Source of the DNA: Paenibacillus castaneae
GTDB taxonomy: Bacteria; Bacillota; Bacilli; Paenibacillales; Paenibacillaceae
Direction of reading: 5' to 3'
NCBI RefSeq assembly: GCF_002884445.1
Contig: NZ_KZ614144.1
Coordinates: 2,775,551 to 2,839,550, forward strand
Length of the DNA stretch: 64,000 nucleotides
Part shown: positions 1 through 8,194 of the stretch, in pieces
How the letters are laid out: every line of letters starts with the position of its first letter
How positions within the stretch are numbered: the first letter of the stretch is position 1
The notes under the pieces: generated by a model
What the model saw: only the letters and a program-made list of their open reading frames with translations
Told to the model about the DNA's origin: nothing
The model's database searches: none
Program-made: the position numbers and the translations under genes

Positions 1-1047
1 TCCGCGTTTACTAATCTTCATCTGACCCGTCCATTTACCTGAGCTTGCTTCTGCAAGGTTGAGACCAGCATGGCGAAGCAGTGCATTACCGTGAGTGAAG
101 CCACTTAAATCCCCAGCCTCACCGAGAATACCTGCGAGTGAAATGGCGCTAATCCCTTTGACCGCAAGCATAGATTTAGCAAAAGGAATACGGTCTAAGA
201 CTGCCGTAATCTCTGCCTCTACGACTTGCAGCTGTTGGCAAGCCAGGTCGTATTCAGCCAGAAGTTGCGTTAAGTGGAGCTTGTACGCATGCGTTGCCTG
301 CTTAGAGCCAACAGAATGACGAGCAAGCGCAATAAGGGTCTGAGCTTTCTTGTTCCCGGGTTGACGTTGCATAATGGATTTCCAGCCACTCACCACGTCC
401 TGAGGCGCTAGCCTTCTCAGTTCTTCAGGCGTTGGGAAAAGACGTAGTGTTGCCAATGCCCCCCTGCACAACAGGTTCTTAAATACTTGTCGCAGCTCAG
501 GGAACACTACGTCAACCCAGCGATGGATTTGGTTTTTAGCGCTTACGAGTCTCGTCACAACAGAGTCGCGGTTTGAGAGATAAACACGCAGCTCTTCAAA
601 AGCCTCAGGCGTGCTACGAATAAAAGAGTAATAACCGTTTTTGACCATGTCTGCGATGACGAGAGCATCCTTTTTGTCGCTCTTCGATGGTGTATTGTCA
701 CGGTTTTCTTTATTCTTTTTCACGAGATGAGGATTAACAAGAACAACTTCGAATTGTTTCTCGAATAGCCATCTAGAGATGCTTAGCCAGTAATGCCCCG
801 TCGGTTCCATGCCGATAATTGCGAAGTTAAGGTTATGGGCTTCTTGCAACGATTGAATCCAGCGAAGAAGGGCCTGAAATCCTTCTTCATCATTAGAGAA
901 AGATAGCGGATTGCCAATTGCGATCCCGCGGAAGTTTACTGCACGAGCGACATGCGTTAGTTGTGCAATGTCGATTCCGACGACGAGATGCTGAGGGGTA
1001 ATTTTTTCAATGAGTTGATTTTGTTTGTCTTGGGCTTTAAACTTCAT
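1..1047 (-). CDS. IS110-family transposase, 3' end beyond the window
   Basis: The minus-strand frame is open from the ATG at 1047 to the left edge, 349 codons. It carries the N-terminal DEDD (RuvC-like) domain: GIDIAQ near residue 25, MEPTGHYW near residue 90, then NPHLVKKNKENRDNTPSKSD and ALVIADM. The C-terminal transposase_20 part includes AVKGIS and GAGDLSGF-like stretches. IS110 enzymes excise and insert their element at a short core guided by a structured RNA from the element's own end. The upstream non-coding end (1048-1162) stops exactly at a left core of CSE1. The gene appears intact as far as visible. A shorter, decayed relative is at 8195-8852. Confidence 0.9.
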   Translation of the reverse strand, partial: MKFKAQDKQNQLIEKITPQHLVVGIDIAQLTHVARAVNFRGIAIGNPLSFSNDEEGFQALLRWIQSLQEAHNLNFAIIGMEPTGHYWLSISRWLFEKQFEVVLVNPHLVKKNKENRDNTPSKSDKKDALVIADMVKNGYYSFIRSTPEAFEELRVYLSNRDSVVTRLVSAKNQIHRWVDVVFPELRQVFKNLLCRGALATLRLFPTPEELRRLAPQDVVSGWKSIMQRQPGNKKAQTLIALARHSVGSKQATHAYKLHLTQLLAEYDLACQQLQVVEAEITAVLDRIPFAKSMLAVKGISAISLAGILGEAGDLSGFTHGNALLRHAGLNLAEASSGKWTGQMKISKRG

Positions 1048-1162
1048 ATTAGAGCGTCCTCCTGGATGATGGGATTTTAAGGGCTTTGACCCGTTGCGTA
1101 CTCCCATCGTACCGAGGCGCTCTTCTTTTTGCAAAGCTGCTAATTAACGCTCTACAGGAATG
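1048..1162 (-). ncRNA. Candidate IS110 left-end bridge RNA
   Basis: This is the 115-nt non-coding end upstream of the transposase. On the minus strand it can fold as nested stems: GAGCG with CGCTC outside, GATGGGA with TCCCATC inside, and GGG with CCC closing an inner loop. The second copy (8853-8966) has nearly the same sequence and compatible pairings. IS110-group elements are known to encode a bridge RNA here. The loop holds AACGGG, which also occurs in the CSE target just outside the element. RNA function is inferred from position and fold only. Confidence 0.4.
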
Positions 1163-1254
1163 CTAACGAGGAACGTTAGTTCATAAAGCAACAACAAAGG
1201 CAGCCGACAAAAGTGATTGACTGCCTTGCTCAACTAACGGGCAGGTTAACGCAA
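1163..1254 (+). repeat. CSE1, paired core element
   Basis: Left core CTAACGAGGAACGTTAGTTC, stem GGCAGCC/GACTGCC, right core CAACTAACGGGCAGG. The IS110 end abuts base 1163. The stem and spacer are nearly identical to those of CSE30 (33.5 kb). Confidence 0.9.
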
Positions 1255-1334
1255 CAATATAAAGTAAACATTCAATTTTGTAACACTAAAACATGGTAAT
1301 ATATGTGTATTTGTTAAGTTTGGAGTGATCTCTA

Positions 1335-1892
1335 ATGTTTGAGATTAAATATGAAATCTTTGAAGATGATATCCTTGAGTTTCGTACAATTGATCTCCAG
1401 ACTTTTAACAAAGAATATAATCAAATTTACGGTTGTTTCGCCATTATCGTAAATGGAATTGAATATTTAACTTATCCTTCTCCTGAAATTGGACTAGAGA
1501 CGAAGCGCGTTTTTTCTGAGCTAATATTGACTCACTTTGATTTTCTTATCGATGTATATTACCAACTTCAAAAAAAAAGAAACTACGTCGTATTAAAATA
1601 TATTGAAAACTCTTGGACATGGCTTGAGTTCATTCGAGAAGGAAATAAACTTATCATTAGTGAGTTAAATTTTGAAAATCATGGTGGTCCATTTATTCGA
1701 ACTAATAGAAAACTATTTATTAATGCATTGAAAAAAGATATTATCAACGAGACAATACACTGGGAAGACTTTGAAAAAGAACTTATTTCAAAATTCAAGG
1801 AATTAATCAAAAAATTACAAGAGATAAATATAAATATTCTTAGAGCAAATTGTTTTACCAAGTTAAGATTATTTGCTGCTCTAAAGCGTTGA
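1335..1892 (+). CDS. Uncharacterised cassette protein, 185 aa
   Basis: I do not recognise a family. The protein is rich in aromatic and charged residues, has no signal peptide or membrane segment, and ends in a basic helix (RLFAALKR). The ATG follows TTTGGAGTGATCTCTA, a usable ribosome site. It is the only gene between CSE1 and CSE2. Its stop codon lies in a stretch (from 1889) repeated near 2592, so the tail may have been altered by recombination. A low-GC single-gene cassette of immunity-protein-like size, but no function can be assigned. Confidence 0.7.
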   Translation: MFEIKYEIFEDDILEFRTIDLQTFNKEYNQIYGCFAIIVNGIEYLTYPSPEIGLETKRVFSELILTHFDFLIDVYYQLQKKRNYVVLKYIENSWTWLEFIREGNKLIISELNFENHGGPFIRTNRKLFINALKKDIINETIHWEDFEKELISKFKELIKKLQEININILRANCFTKLRLFAALKR

Positions 1893-1954
1893 ACTCCCAT
1901 GGAAGAACGCAATTGCTTCCATAATCTGTGGTGTCGCGTGAGCGGCATGGATGG
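1889..1954 (+). repeat. Repeat copy A abutting CSE2
   Basis: The stretch from TTGAACTCCCATGG to GGCATGGATGGCTAA recurs at 2592-2658 with few changes. Both copies run directly into a left core. They mark homology shared by the 3' ends of two cassettes. Confidence 0.7.
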
Positions 1955-2048
1955 CTAATGGGACACGATAGCGCAGCGGTGGAACCGATCCATCGCTTGT
2001 TTTGTAATACTGGCAATCCGCTCCGCTAACGGGCAGAAGAGCGTGGTG
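1955..2048 (+). repeat. CSE2, paired core element
   Basis: Left core CTAATGGGACACGATAGCGC, then a middle almost identical to that of CSE26 at 27.0 kb (GGTGGAACCGATCCATCGC), then right core GCTAACGGGCAGAAGAGCG. Confidence 0.85.
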
Positions 2049-2096
2049 AAATTGCAAAAAAAAGGGAGCTGCGAAAGCAGCTCTTAATTAAAGTAT

Positions 2097-2489
2097 TTAT
2101 TTGGCTGATGAAATCTTTCGACCAGTCTCTGCATCAAAAACAGCATGTTGAGAAAAAAGCTTTTTATTTACGTATTTGGCGGAAATAAAGATGTATACTT
2201 GTCTTTTTTGATTATATCCAACACCATCACCTACTCCAGATGTTGTATTGAACTGTTTAGGTACATTGGAGAACACTTTGTTAATATCCTTGTACAAAAC
2301 ATTCTCTCTAAGTTTAAATACGGAATCTGGATATTCAGTATATTCACTTCGATTCGCTTGCTGATAATATTCGTCAGCTCCAAGAAATTTTTTTTCTGCA
2401 TTATCAGGATACTTTTCAAATTTGCTCGCCTGAGCAAGTGGCATAGTAAACGCTAATATTAGAAAGCTCATTATTATTACTTTTTTCAC
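2097..2489 (-). CDS. Small secreted protein, 130 aa
   Basis: GTG start at 2489 after GGAGGTGGAAAG; the open frame extends upstream only through that ribosome site, so the GTG is preferred. An N-terminal signal peptide (KK, then VIIMSFLILAFTMPLAQA) ends near residue 22 at an AQA-S cleavage site. The mature part is polar and resembles no family I recognise; PEPSY/YpmB-like secreted proteins are only a loose comparison (ending VFDAETGRKIS). It is in the opposite orientation to its neighbours, between CSE2 and CSE3. Confidence 0.7.
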   Translation of the reverse strand: MKKVIIMSFLILAFTMPLAQASKFEKYPDNAEKKFLGADEYYQQANRSEYTEYPDSVFKLRENVLYKDINKVFSNVPKQFNTTSGVGDGVGYNQKRQVYIFISAKYVNKKLFSQHAVFDAETGRKISSAK

Positions 2490-2591
2490 CTTTCCACCTC
2501 CTGCCAATTATTATATCCAGTGATAGTTTCAGCATTCATGGGTAAGGTATTAAAATGTGCCCAAAAGATTTTGGAATTTTAAATATAGACA

Positions 2592-2658
2592 ATTGAACTC
2601 CCATGGAAGAACGCAATTACTTCGATAATCTGTGGTGTCGCTTGAGCTGCATGGATGG
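2592..2658 (+). repeat. Repeat copy B abutting CSE3
   Basis: Second copy of the stretch at 1889-1954, again running straight into a left core. Confidence 0.7.
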
Positions 2659-2750
2659 CTAACGGGGAACGATAGCACAATACGGACCACAACGAGGCAG
2701 CCGACATCAACCGACTGCCTTTTTCCACGCTAACGGACTGGAAAGTATAA
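2659..2750 (+). repeat. CSE3, paired core element
   Basis: Left core CTAACGGGGAACGATAGCAC, stem GGCAGCCGAC/CGACTGCC with T run, right core GCTAACGGACTGGAAAGTAT. Confidence 0.9.
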
Positions 2751-2820
2751 TAGCCACAAACTTATCGAATTGTTATAATTAGGATTCTAGACAGTATGGA
2801 TATCGTCAGGAGGATGTCTA

Positions 2821-3153
2821 TTGAGGAAATATGCATTAACACAAAGTAATCCGTCTCATGAGATTCCTAAAGTAATGATTCATGAAACTGAGGATAGCGG
2901 GGTATACGTGTATCTTTATAAGTCGAAACACGATACTTCTTCACATAATGATTTCTGGTTTGATGATTTGCAAGATGCAGAAGACTTTAGCAATCAATAT
3001 TTTGGAATCGAAAATTCGGACTGGGTGTCCATCGATGACCCAAGCAAAGGATGCCAACATGATCTAATTAGACCTATACGCCGAAAAGAAAAGCCTAATG
3101 ATCATCAATATGAAATACTTGAAGATGGTGTTTGGAAAGATATAGAGTTATAA
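2821..3153 (+). CDS. Uncharacterised cassette protein, 110 aa
   Basis: TTG start directly after AGGAGGATGTCTA, an ideal ribosome site. The protein is soluble and acidic, with VYVYLY and DDLQDAEDFSNQYFG segments suggesting a small alpha/beta fold. No known family recognised. Single gene between CSE3 and CSE4 with 65 bp to the next left core. Confidence 0.75.
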   Translation: MRKYALTQSNPSHEIPKVMIHETEDSGVYVYLYKSKHDTSSHNDFWFDDLQDAEDFSNQYFGIENSDWVSIDDPSKGCQHDLIRPIRRKEKPNDHQYEILEDGVWKDIEL

Positions 3154-3218
3154 GCTTATATAGGACAATTCAGCGATATACCTGTGCTTTTCAATCAGAA
3201 ACAAAATTTGTCGTTAAG

Positions 3219-3339
3219 CTAACGGAGAACGATAGCTCAACGAAACAAGGAACAGTTTGCCGCGGCAGCTTCGGCAGCTTTTTGTTTTGACTCCGCTAAA
3301 TAACGAAGTTTGGTTACGCTAACGGGCAGGTTAATGCAA
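3219..3339 (+). repeat. CSE4, paired core element
   Basis: Left core CTAACGGAGAACGATAGCTC, stem from GCCGCGGCAGC and GGCAGC, an extra degenerate half (GCTAAATAACGAAGTTTGG) and right core GCTAACGGGCAGGTTAATGC. Confidence 0.85.
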
Positions 3340-3471
3340 TAGGCTGTTTTCGAAAAAATGTTTCCTTTTACTACTTTTTTAATAATTACCTGCTAAGATC
3401 ATAGTATAAAAAGGTGTTGTTTGAAATTTCAGTAATAGTGTTAACATCTAACTGAATATGGAGGCGGAAAA

Positions 3472-3681
3472 ATGTTTAATAAAGACTCAGAGAAGAATAA
3501 AGGCTCAAAGAAGAGATTTGAAGAAATCCTTACAGAAAATGGCGTGGCTAATGGAAACAGAATAATAGTAGATAAAGAAACAGGAATTCATTATTTATTT
3601 AGTTGGAGTGGTTATGCAGGGGGAATTACCCCATTATTGGATAAGGATGGAAAACCAATGATAAAACCAAACAATGAATAA
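3472..3681 (+). CDS. DUF6440-family protein, 69 aa
   Basis: ATG after GGAGGCGGAAAA. The protein has the short pattern typical of DUF6440: RFEEILTENG, then IIVDKETGIHYLF, then SGYAGGITPLLDKDGKP. Such proteins are usually 55-75 residues, so the gene is full length. Their role is unknown. Single gene between CSE4 and CSE5, with an AT-rich upstream region that probably holds its promoter (TATAAAAAGG near 3403). Confidence 0.8.
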   Translation: MFNKDSEKNKGSKKRFEEILTENGVANGNRIIVDKETGIHYLFSWSGYAGGITPLLDKDGKPMIKPNNE

Positions 3682-3695
3682 CACACTTTATCTTG

Positions 3696-3765
3696 TTCAA
3701 CTAACTGGACACGATAGTTGAACGGATACCGTAAAACGACCGAGATAGCGTTTTATCGGAAAAAA
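3696..3765 (+). repeat. CSE5, left core plus stem
   Basis: TTCAACTAACTGGACAC then GATAGTTGAAC, a clear palindromic core, followed by stem CGTAAAACG/CGTTTTATCGG. No clear right core follows. Confidence 0.8.
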
Positions 3766-3821
3766 GTTCGGTATGATAAGCTTGAGTAAGGTTATTTAAG
3801 TTTGTTTAAAAAAGTGATGAA

Positions 3822-4139
3822 ATGGAAACGTGGAGAAAATTGAAACTTGAGGGTATCGCAAAGCTTGAGAAGTGTGTTGCAGAATTTAATGTGTGGGAGC
3901 TTAATGTAACACCATGGGCTAAGTTTAAGGTAAAAATTTATGAAGATAGTAATGGAAACTTCTCTGGCTACACGAATTTGTTATTAAAAACACAGTATGG
4001 ACCCGAGGGTGGGGTAGGTTTCGGTACTTCCATTGAAGAAGCTCTTACGGACACCGTAAATGAATTTTTAAATATGCTACAGGAAAGAAAACAATTAAGT
4101 CAAGATGACTTCGAAGCGGTAGACCCATATGACTTCTAA
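3822..4139 (+). CDS. Uncharacterised cassette protein, 105 aa
   Basis: ATG start; the upstream AAAAAGTGATGAA is a weak ribosome site. The protein is soluble, with YGPEGGVGFGTSIEEALTDTVNEFLNML suggesting a beta-hairpin followed by a helix. No family recognised. Single gene between CSE5 and CSE6. Confidence 0.65.
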   Translation: METWRKLKLEGIAKLEKCVAEFNVWELNVTPWAKFKVKIYEDSNGNFSGYTNLLLKTQYGPEGGVGFGTSIEEALTDTVNEFLNMLQERKQLSQDDFEAVDPYDF

Positions 4140-4155
4140 CAAAGAGAGAGTTACG

Positions 4156-4246
4156 CTAACGGGAAACGATAGTTAAATAATGTATTGATGAGCAGGTGCT
4201 GTGGTGGTCTGCTCTTTTTATTAAGCTAACGGGCAGTTTTCTTCAA
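4156..4246 (+). repeat. CSE6, paired core element
   Basis: Left core CTAACGGGAAACGATAGTTA, stem GAGCAGGTG../..GTCTGCTC with T run, right core GCTAACGGGCAGTTTTC. Stem family shared with CSE9, 12, 28, 32 and 41. Confidence 0.95.
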
Positions 4247-4308
4247 AAATTTATTACGCTAATATGGTAGAATATGTATCTAAAAATAAGTGGGCGGGGT
4301 GACTAGAA

Positions 4309-4749
4309 ATGAATTCTGTTGCAAGTGTACGGCTAGCATCCTTAACCGATGCTGAAGATCTTTCTAGACTAAATCAAGAGTTTAACGGTGGTATAAAAAG
4401 ACCTCCAGCTAAGATAATTGAACGCCTAAATATAAATCGTAACGAATTGATTGCCGTAGCAGAGATAAGTGGTAAAATCGTTGGTTTTGGCTGTGCTCAA
4501 AGCTTTTATTCATTTTGTTATGAAGAACCATATGGAGAAATTACTGAACTCTATGTAGAAGAAGCTGCTCGAAGAAAAGGAATCGCAATTGCAATTATTT
4601 CTTGTCTGGAAGAAAACCTTATAGAACGCGGAGTAAAAAGTATGAAGGTACTGACAGGTAGAAGGAATAACGCTGCAATTAGAACGTATGAACATTGTAA
4701 TTATATTAAAGACGATGAACAGATGTTAAAGAAAAGGTTGGAGGATTAA
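4309..4749 (+). CDS. GNAT N-acetyltransferase, 146 aa
   Basis: Acetyl-CoA-dependent transferase; substrate unknown. An N-terminal VRLASLTDAEDLSRL start, a GEITELYVEEAARRKGIAIAII segment that matches the beta4-motif A acetyl-CoA site (R-R-K-G-I-A), and a NNAAIRTYEHCNY motif B are visible. Length is normal. Ribosome site GGCGGGGTGA precedes the ATG. The stop codon TAA at 4747-4749 is part of the TTAAG that leads into the left core of CSE7, so gene and site overlap. Confidence 0.9.
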   Translation: MNSVASVRLASLTDAEDLSRLNQEFNGGIKRPPAKIIERLNINRNELIAVAEISGKIVGFGCAQSFYSFCYEEPYGEITELYVEEAARRKGIAIAIISCLEENLIERGVKSMKVLTGRRNNAAIRTYEHCNYIKDDEQMLKKRLED

Positions 4750-4840
4750 GCTAACGGAGAAACGATAGTTGAACCATCCAGGGAGCAGATCTCCGCGACA
4801 GTTGCTCCTTTTTCATAATGCTAACGAGGCGGCTAGTTGA
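4746..4840 (+). repeat. CSE7, paired core element
   Basis: TTAAG then left core CTAACGGAGAAACGATAGTT, stem GGAGCAGAT../..GTTGCTCC with T run, right core GCTAACGAGGCGGCTAGTTG. Confidence 0.9.
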
Positions 4841-4985
4841 GAGAGGTTTAGGTACTGTTGGAATAAGATTGAAATTGGTGATAGTTTTGCTTGACAATAT
4901 GAAGGATTTTATTCAAAGTTACTGGTATTGAATAGTTTAAAAAGCGCGAAGCGAGGAAAGGTGAAATATTCTGAAAGCGAATCGG

Positions 4986-5546
4986 ATGGAAGCGTTTAGC
5001 GATGGTGTGTTGGCGATCATAATTACGATCATGGTGTTGGAATTCAAAGTGCCGGAAGGCCATGACTGGTATGCGCTGATCGAACTCGGCCCAAAGATTC
5101 TTAGCTATATCTTTAGTTTTGTATATATCGGCATCTACTGGAACAATCATCATCATCTGCTGCACATGGTTCGAACGATGAACGGGCGGTTGATGTGGCT
5201 CAACCTACTACTTCTCTTCTGGTTATCCCTTGTGCCGTTCACGACAGCTTGGATGGGGGATAGCCATTTTGCAGCCACTCCAACGGCATTGTACGGTATT
5301 ATTTTACTACTCGCGGCGCTTTCATACTGGCTGCTTCAGCGCACGATTATTAACCAGCATTCCGGTGATTCCACATTTGTTCTGACGATGGGCAAAGACT
5401 GGAAGGGCAAATTATCTCCCTTGCTCTACTTGATCGCGGCCTTGACCGCATATGCGAGTCCTTGGATATCTGGCTTCTTTTTCGTACTTGTTGCCATGAT
5501 CTGGTTCTTGCCTGATAAGCGAATTGAGCACGCCCTGCGAGTTTGA
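4986..5546 (+). CDS. TMEM175/DUF1211-family membrane protein, 186 aa
   Basis: Begins with the family signature MEAFSDGVLAIIITIMVLE, followed by further hydrophobic segments (ILSYIFSFVYIGIYW, LWLNLLLLFWLSLVPF and others). The FSDGVLAI helix lines the K+-conducting pore in characterised bacterial TMEM175 channels, so a potassium channel is likely. The family usually has 3-6 residues before this motif. Here CTG at 4971 would add LKANR after AGGAAAGGTGAAAT, so the true start may be a non-ATG codon there. GC is higher than in the neighbouring cassettes. Confidence 0.85.
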   Translation: MEAFSDGVLAIIITIMVLEFKVPEGHDWYALIELGPKILSYIFSFVYIGIYWNNHHHLLHMVRTMNGRLMWLNLLLLFWLSLVPFTTAWMGDSHFAATPTALYGIILLLAALSYWLLQRTIINQHSGDSTFVLTMGKDWKGKLSPLLYLIAALTAYASPWISGFFFVLVAMIWFLPDKRIEHALRV

Positions 5547-5592
5547 GGCCGCTAAAGCTTGAACTGATTCCTCTATTTATCAGATGATTACG

Positions 5593-5680
5593 CTAACGGG
5601 ACACGATAGCTCAAAAGCACGAAGAGACGGCAGCCTGTGAAGTGGCTGCCGTTTTCTCAACTAACGGGCAGTTTAGTGCG
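5593..5680 (+). repeat. CSE8, paired core element
   Basis: Left core CTAACGGGACACGATAGCTC, stem GACGGCAGCC/GGCTGCCGTTTT, right core CAACTAACGGGCAGTTTAG. Confidence 0.95.
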
Positions 5681-5771
5681 ACTTTCCTATTTCTGGAACG
5701 TCTAATAATAAGGATGATGTAAATGGAAGATTGAAAATTCTTATTAAACCTATTTGGAGGTGAAAATATTG

Positions 5772-5797
5772 AACCACCTTAATAATAAGGCGGTTTT
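5772..5797. terminator. Hairpin downstream of the minus-strand GNAT
   Basis: CCACCTTA and TAAGGCGG flank a short loop, followed by TTTT on the plus strand. It lies just past the minus-strand gene stop at 5812 and could end transcription from that gene. Confidence 0.4.
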
Positions 5798-5811
5798 GAC
5801 CATTCGTGCTG

Positions 5812-6273
5812 TTATATTTTTTTATACACGTATTCTCTGAAAGCGGCAAAACCTTGTTTGTCATAAAAATTCTTTGCATGTTCATTATCAGTCCAGTAAT
5901 CCAATTCAATCATTTCGATTCCTTCTGATTTTGCAAAATCATAAATGTAGTTCATCAGGAATGACCCGTATCCTTTTCGCTTTTGATTCTCCACTATGCT
6001 TATCTGGTGTACAAATAGAGATTTGCGTTGTTTAACGAAAGCGCCTTGGGAATAGTTTTTAATTTCAATCCATGCATATCCCAGTGGCTCATTGTTATCC
6101 TCGACAATGAAGAAACTGAAACTTTCGTTTTGCATGAATCGTTCAAAGGCGTCTCGCATAGCTCCAAAGCTGTATTCTGTAAAGTGCTCTGGATACAAGG
6201 AGACATGCAAATCATGTATTGGCTTGTTTAGTTTTGCAACTAACTCAAAATCTGTGGTCCGAATAATTTTCAT
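5812..6273 (-). CDS. GNAT N-acetyltransferase, 153 aa
   Basis: Minus strand; the ATG follows GTCGGAGGAATGATTT. Acetyl-CoA motif A is seen as VHQISIVENQKRKGYGSFLMNYIYDFAK, and motif B as HAKNFYDKQGFAAFREYVYKKI. N-terminal IIRTTDFELVAKLNKPIHDLH is typical of GNATs of the PA4866/YjcF kind. Substrate unknown. It faces the CSE8 right core, opposite to most cassettes. Confidence 0.88.
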   Translation of the reverse strand: MKIIRTTDFELVAKLNKPIHDLHVSLYPEHFTEYSFGAMRDAFERFMQNESFSFFIVEDNNEPLGYAWIEIKNYSQGAFVKQRKSLFVHQISIVENQKRKGYGSFLMNYIYDFAKSEGIEMIELDYWTDNEHAKNFYDKQGFAAFREYVYKKI

Positions 6274-6364
6274 AAATCATTCCTCCGACTCATAAATGAA
6301 CTGTATCCATTATACATCTCAATGTAAAAATTGGAACAACTTTCATAAATTCCATTCACCTTTT

Positions 6365-6781
6365 TCAACATGCTCTCAATTGCTGAACCGTCGTAAAATT
6401 CGCAAGCTTGCAGGTATCCAACAGTAGTTTCTTCTGCTTGTCTGTATCACCGAGCTTTTTGTTCAATTCCAAGAAGCGAAACCAGAACATGTAATTATCC
6501 ATGTATTTGGTTGCAACGCCTTGCAACCTATCCATCCACCGTTTCAAGCGTGAATGAGACGCGTTTACGTGTTGGATGTGATAAATTTTCTTGGACACGT
6601 GTGTTCCTCGCGGCAACACTTCATGAGTGATGCCCTTCAATTGCAAACCGCCTTTTGGGCGTTCCGCCGAAATACCTAAGATTATCTCATAGAACTCGAC
6701 GAGACGATAATGACGCGTACAGAAGCAAAATTCACGAGATACCATCAGTGATACAATACCGTAGCATATTATTTGGGCCAA
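6365..6781 (-). pseudogene. IS1595-family transposase remnant (C-terminal part)
   Basis: The last about 80 residues keep the ISXO2/IS1595 DDE signature: YHIQHVNASHSRLKRWMD, then GVATKYMDNYMFWFRFLE. The N-terminal zinc-binding and first catalytic parts are missing, and the first about 25 codons match nothing recognisable. The element is inactive and no inverted repeats were found. It sits between a GNAT gene and rarD, marking foreign insertion near that block. Confidence 0.7.
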
Positions 6782-6860
6782 AATACTAATCCCTTTACTT
6801 AAACGATGATCGGGGCGTATAATCCATTAAGACATCGGAGTGAGAAGAGGGAAATTGATT

Positions 6861-7739
6861 ATGAACAACGGGTTGGTCAATGCTATTATCGCGTATATCA
6901 TGTGGGGGGTTCTCCCGCTTTATTGGAAGTTGTTTAACGATGTGCCGGCAGGCGAGATTCTGTCACATCGGGTTGTCTGGTCGTTCGTCTTCATGGGTAT
7001 TCTCGTCACCGTCCAGCGTCGCTGGGGTGACATGAAGCGGATTGCGGCTAGCCGCTCGCTCCTGCTGTCACTCACCGCTAGCGGAGTGCTGATCGCTGCT
7101 AATTGGCTCATCTTCATCTGGGCGGTCAACAACGACCATGTCATCGAGACAAGTCTCGGTTATTATTTAAACCCGTTGCTGAACGTGCTGCTTGCGGTTG
7201 TCTTCCTTCGTGAGAAGCCAAACCGTGGCCAATGGCTCGCGATTGCCATCGCTGGCGCCGCGGTGCTCATCATCGCCATCGACTACGGACGGTTCCCATG
7301 GATCTCGATCTCACTGGCAGCGACGTTTGGCTTGTACGGCCTCGCGAAGAAGAAGATCGGACAAGACGCTTCTGTAGGCTTGCTGTCGGAGACGGCTGTA
7401 GTCCTGCCCGTTGCGCTCGGCTACTGGATCTATTTGGCCACCGTGGGAAAGACGACGGCATGGACGCTACCTGTATCCACGTTCGTCGAACTGCTTCTTT
7501 CCGGCGTGGTAACAGCGTTACCGCTGCTTTTCTTTGCGCGAGCGGCCGCCCGGATGGCGCTGTCCACGCTCGGCTTCGTACAATACATCGGGCCGACGAT
7601 CATGCTGATACTGAGCGTATTCGTGTTCAAGGAATCAGTCTCGCCGGTTCTTCTCATCGGCTTCGCGCTCATCTGGACAGCGCTTGTCGTATACGCTGCG
7701 GCATCAGTTCGCGGCACGAAACTCGCGAAGGCGCGCTGA
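6861..7739 (+). CDS. rarD: EamA-family permease RarD, 292 aa
   Basis: Ten-helix drug/metabolite transporter of the RarD type: starts MNNGLVNAIIAYIMWGVLPLYWKL, which aligns with the conserved YxxWGxxPxYWK start, and contains GYYLNPLLNVLLAVVFLREKP and FVQYIGPTIMLILSVFVFKE. The ATG at 6861 follows GAAGAGGG; an upstream GTG-type extension is less likely. Substrate is not established for the family. It is much richer in GC than neighbouring cassettes and lies between IS1595 and IS110 debris, suggesting separate ancestry. Confidence 0.88.
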   Translation: MNNGLVNAIIAYIMWGVLPLYWKLFNDVPAGEILSHRVVWSFVFMGILVTVQRRWGDMKRIAASRSLLLSLTASGVLIAANWLIFIWAVNNDHVIETSLGYYLNPLLNVLLAVVFLREKPNRGQWLAIAIAGAAVLIIAIDYGRFPWISISLAATFGLYGLAKKKIGQDASVGLLSETAVVLPVALGYWIYLATVGKTTAWTLPVSTFVELLLSGVVTALPLLFFARAAARMALSTLGFVQYIGPTIMLILSVFVFKESVSPVLLIGFALIWTALVVYAAASVRGTKLAKAR

Positions 7740-7771
7740 CGGCAAACACATCCACCCATCCGGTACCGTCA

Positions 7772-7814
7772 TAACAGCCATTTCCGTCCGCTGGGGAGGA
7801 GATGGCTGTTTTCT
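7772..7814 (+). terminator. Rho-independent terminator of rarD
   Basis: AACAGCCAT and ATGGCTGTT pair around a GC-rich loop, followed by TTCTGTTT, 33 bp after the rarD stop. Confidence 0.7.
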
Positions 7815-8194
7815 GTTTGGGGTTAAGCTCCCTCGAAATGATTTAATTTCCTCACTCAGACTCATGAATTCGCAGGATTTCATCCTATAGTTAAATTGAA
7901 GAAAAGGATGAGGGAAGAGCCGGTGGCTGGGAGATGGGGGAATGGGCATGAGGAAATAAAGGGTGGATAAAAATCACCCACAATTGTTCCATTATGTGCA
8001 CGTCTCCACTTCACCCTATTGATTCTCGCTCCCATGTCTCAACGGGGCATAGCCCTTTCATTCCTTCGTCACATCTTAACTAAGAGGTGGAGGTCGGTCT
8101 TTCTAACGGAACGGTTCATAGCCCTTTTGCGTAACGTATCTCGATACTCCGTACTTCTTGTTATCCTGCGAATGCTTGAGCCGGTGAGAATCTT
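7815..8194. other. Gap between rarD and the IS110 relic
   Basis: No gene seen. A short CTAACGGAACGGTTCATAG at 8104-8122 resembles a left core lacking a few central bases and may be a decayed CSE at the far side of the IS110 relic. Confidence 0.4.

Noticed and set aside
7232..7774. 180-codon plus-strand frame inside rarD
   Set aside because: Out of frame with rarD, which has a clear family match; arginine- and histidine-rich shadow composition.
8104..8122. A further CSE core beside the IS110 relic
   Set aside because: CTAACGGAACGGTTCATAG resembles a left core but lacks several central bases; kept only as a remark.
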